A stretch of DNA of 24,274 nt, from NCBI GenBank assembly GCA_017391665.1, contig JAFOXS010000280.1:1-24274 (forward strand), in the 5' to 3' direction. The notes under the pieces are model-generated. The model searched no databases. It had not been told where the DNA came from and saw only the letters and a program-made list of their open reading frames with translations. This DNA is from Alistipes sp. (GTDB lineage: Bacteria; Bacteroidota; Bacteroidia; Bacteroidales; Rikenellaceae). The translations under genes and the position numbers were made by a program. Shown here one piece after another: positions 23,034-24,274 of the stretch; the first letter of the stretch is position 1, and each line of letters opens with the position of its first letter.

Positions 23034-24274
23034 TTACATTCCAAATAAAACACCTATCTGATATGCTCCCCATGCTACAACCCACGCCAGCAGAGTATTA
23101 TATACCACCGAGAAGAGGGCCCAGCGCCAGCCTCCAGCCTCATGCGCTATGGCGGCAATAGTGGCGATACAGGGGAAATACAACAATACAAAAATCATCA
23201 TCGCAAGAGCCGATGCCTGCGAGTAATTGCCCGAACGGATAAGATGCTGCGAGAGGGTTGCTCCATTCTCCTCGGCATCCTCTACAGAGTAGAGCACACC
23301 CAGCGTCGAAACGACAATCTCCTTGGCCGCTGCACCCGACACCAGCGCCACACTTGCACGCCAATCCAGACCCAGGGGCTTCATTACGGGCTCACACACC
23401 TTGCCGATGCGACCCAGATATGAGTTCTCCGAATGAGCCATCATAGCCTCCTGCTCGGTCATCGCAGGCTGCACGTCATGCACAGGGCGCGGATAGTAAC
23501 TCAAAAACCATATTACAACGGCTGCAACCAAAATCAAACCAGCAATCTTTCGCAGGTATTGTTCGCTGCGCTCCCACATATGTCTCAATGTTGCCTGCAG
23601 GGTAGGAATACGATACGGCGGTAGCTCCATAACAAAAGGAGTCTCATCCGCTCCGAACATAAAACGTCGCAGCACACGCGCCGTAAAGACAGCCATAACA
23701 CCTCCGAAAATATATATACAGAAGAGCGCCACGCCGGCATGCTCGGGGAAGAAAGTACCCGCCAAAAGTATGAACACAGGTAGTCGAGCACTACATGACA
23801 TAAACGGATTTATCAGAATGGTTATCAGGCGACTACTGCGACTCTCAATTGTTCGTGTCGCCATAATTGCCGGCACATTACAGCCAAAGCCCATAACCAG
23901 CGGAATAAACGACTTGCCGTGCAGGCCAGCAAGGTGCATCAACTTATCCATAATGAACGCCGCACGCGCCATATAACCCGAATCCTCCATCAGCGAAATA
24001 AAGAGGTAGAGAATCACAATATTGGGCAGAAAGACAGCCACAGAACCTACACCACCGATGATTCCATCGACAATCAAATCACGCAGTGGTCCATCCGACA
24101 TCATGCTACCAACCGCGTCGCCCAACCATGTAAAGAGTAGCTCAATCCACTCCTGCGGATAGGCTCCCATGGTAAAGGTACTCCAGAACATGACAAACAT
24201 GATGAGCATAAAGATGGGAATACCCAGCCACTTATGCGTCACTATGCGGTCGATAATCGAAGTAGGGCGGTTGG
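23034..24274 (-). CDS. feoB: Ferrous iron transport protein B, C-terminal part (runs off window edge)
   Basis: FeoB is the inner-membrane Fe2+ transporter with an N-terminal GTPase domain. The window holds only the membrane part, about 413 residues, and the frame stays open at the window edge, so it is partial at its 5' end, not truncated. The first visible residues, NRPTSIIDRIVTHKWLGIP, are the usual entry to the first membrane helix. The gate-domain motif GFGCNVPAIMATRTIE and PFMSCSARLPVF are the hallmark of FeoB; multiple further helices follow. The GVG at about 23314-23318 reading frame position and other details look normal. Downstream, after 2 nt, lies the hemerythrin-like gene. Any feoA or GTPase-domain part would be to the right of the window. 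Confidence 0.95.
   Translation of the reverse strand, partial: NRPTSIIDRIVTHKWLGIPIFMLIMFVMFWSTFTMGAYPQEWIELLFTWLGDAVGSMMSDGPLRDLIVDGIIGGVGSVAVFLPNIVILYLFISLMEDSGYMARAAFIMDKLMHLAGLHGKSFIPLVMGFGCNVPAIMATRTIESRSSRLITILINPFMSCSARLPVFILLAGTFFPEHAGVALFCIYIFGGVMAVFTARVLRRFMFGADETPFVMELPPYRIPTLQATLRHMWERSEQYLRKIAGLILVAAVVIWFLSYYPRPVHDVQPAMTEQEAMMAHSENSYLGRIGKVCEPVMKPLGLDWRASVALVSGAAAKEIVVSTLGVLYSVEDAEENGATLSQHLIRSGNYSQASALAMMIFVLLYFPCIATIAAIAHEAGGWRWALFSVVYNTLLAWVVAWGAYQIGVLFGM

Overview
The window looks like a chromosomal segment of a gut-type Bacteroidales bacterium; I cannot name the genus. The evidence is a Bacteroidetes 'putative porin', a Bacteroidetes-style acyl-CoA ligase, and promoters that repeatedly match the Bacteroidetes pattern (TTG/TTTG, about 20 nt, TAnnTTTG) instead of sigma-70 boxes. 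There are also many short-signal lipoproteins. It is gene-dense, with even base composition, and I found no tRNA, rRNA, insertion sequence, phage gene or CRISPR array.

Layout. 116-3724 (+): envelope group of phosphatidylserine synthase, outer-membrane porin and lytic transglycosylase. 3777-5441 (-): long-chain acyl-CoA ligase. 5533-6432 (+): epoxyqueuosine reductase. 6490-7431 (-): PRPP synthase. 7525-8112 (-): ribosome-assembly GTPase EngB/YsxC. 8257-9873 (+): an orphan ribulokinase. 10047-13952 (+): a tightly packed redox operon of a NapH/NapG-like polyferredoxin fusion, a Tat-signal aldo/keto reductase lipoprotein with ferredoxin clusters, a DUF1893 protein with a Cys-rich tail and an unknown lipoprotein. 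14014-15195 (+): a superoxide dismutase with a signal peptide and an ECF-transporter S-component-like protein. 15261-20065 (-): a methionine operon (metY, metX, hom) whose last cistron is a GH-A-type glycosidase lipoprotein. 20417-21670 (+): a metallo-beta-lactamase-fold lipoprotein. 21726-24274 (-): feoB (5' part beyond the window), a hemerythrin-like diiron protein and a LuxR-type regulator with a degenerate receiver. Convergent gene pairs share strong two-way hairpin terminators.

Two items stand out. The metY leader encodes a 22-residue peptide with seven methionines, followed by mutually exclusive RNA dyads and a U-tract hairpin. This reads as a methionine leader-peptide attenuator, and I recognised no SAM riboswitch there. 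The 10047-13952 operon reads as a quinol-to-periplasm electron path. A membrane polyferredoxin appears to carry its own exported ferredoxin half behind an internal RR motif, and would feed an exported aldo/keto reductase in a compartment that lacks NADPH.

The genes serve membrane and envelope synthesis, tRNA modification, nucleotide supply, methionine synthesis, iron uptake and redox or oxidative-stress handling. All functions are inferred from recognised motifs by eye; no database search was run.
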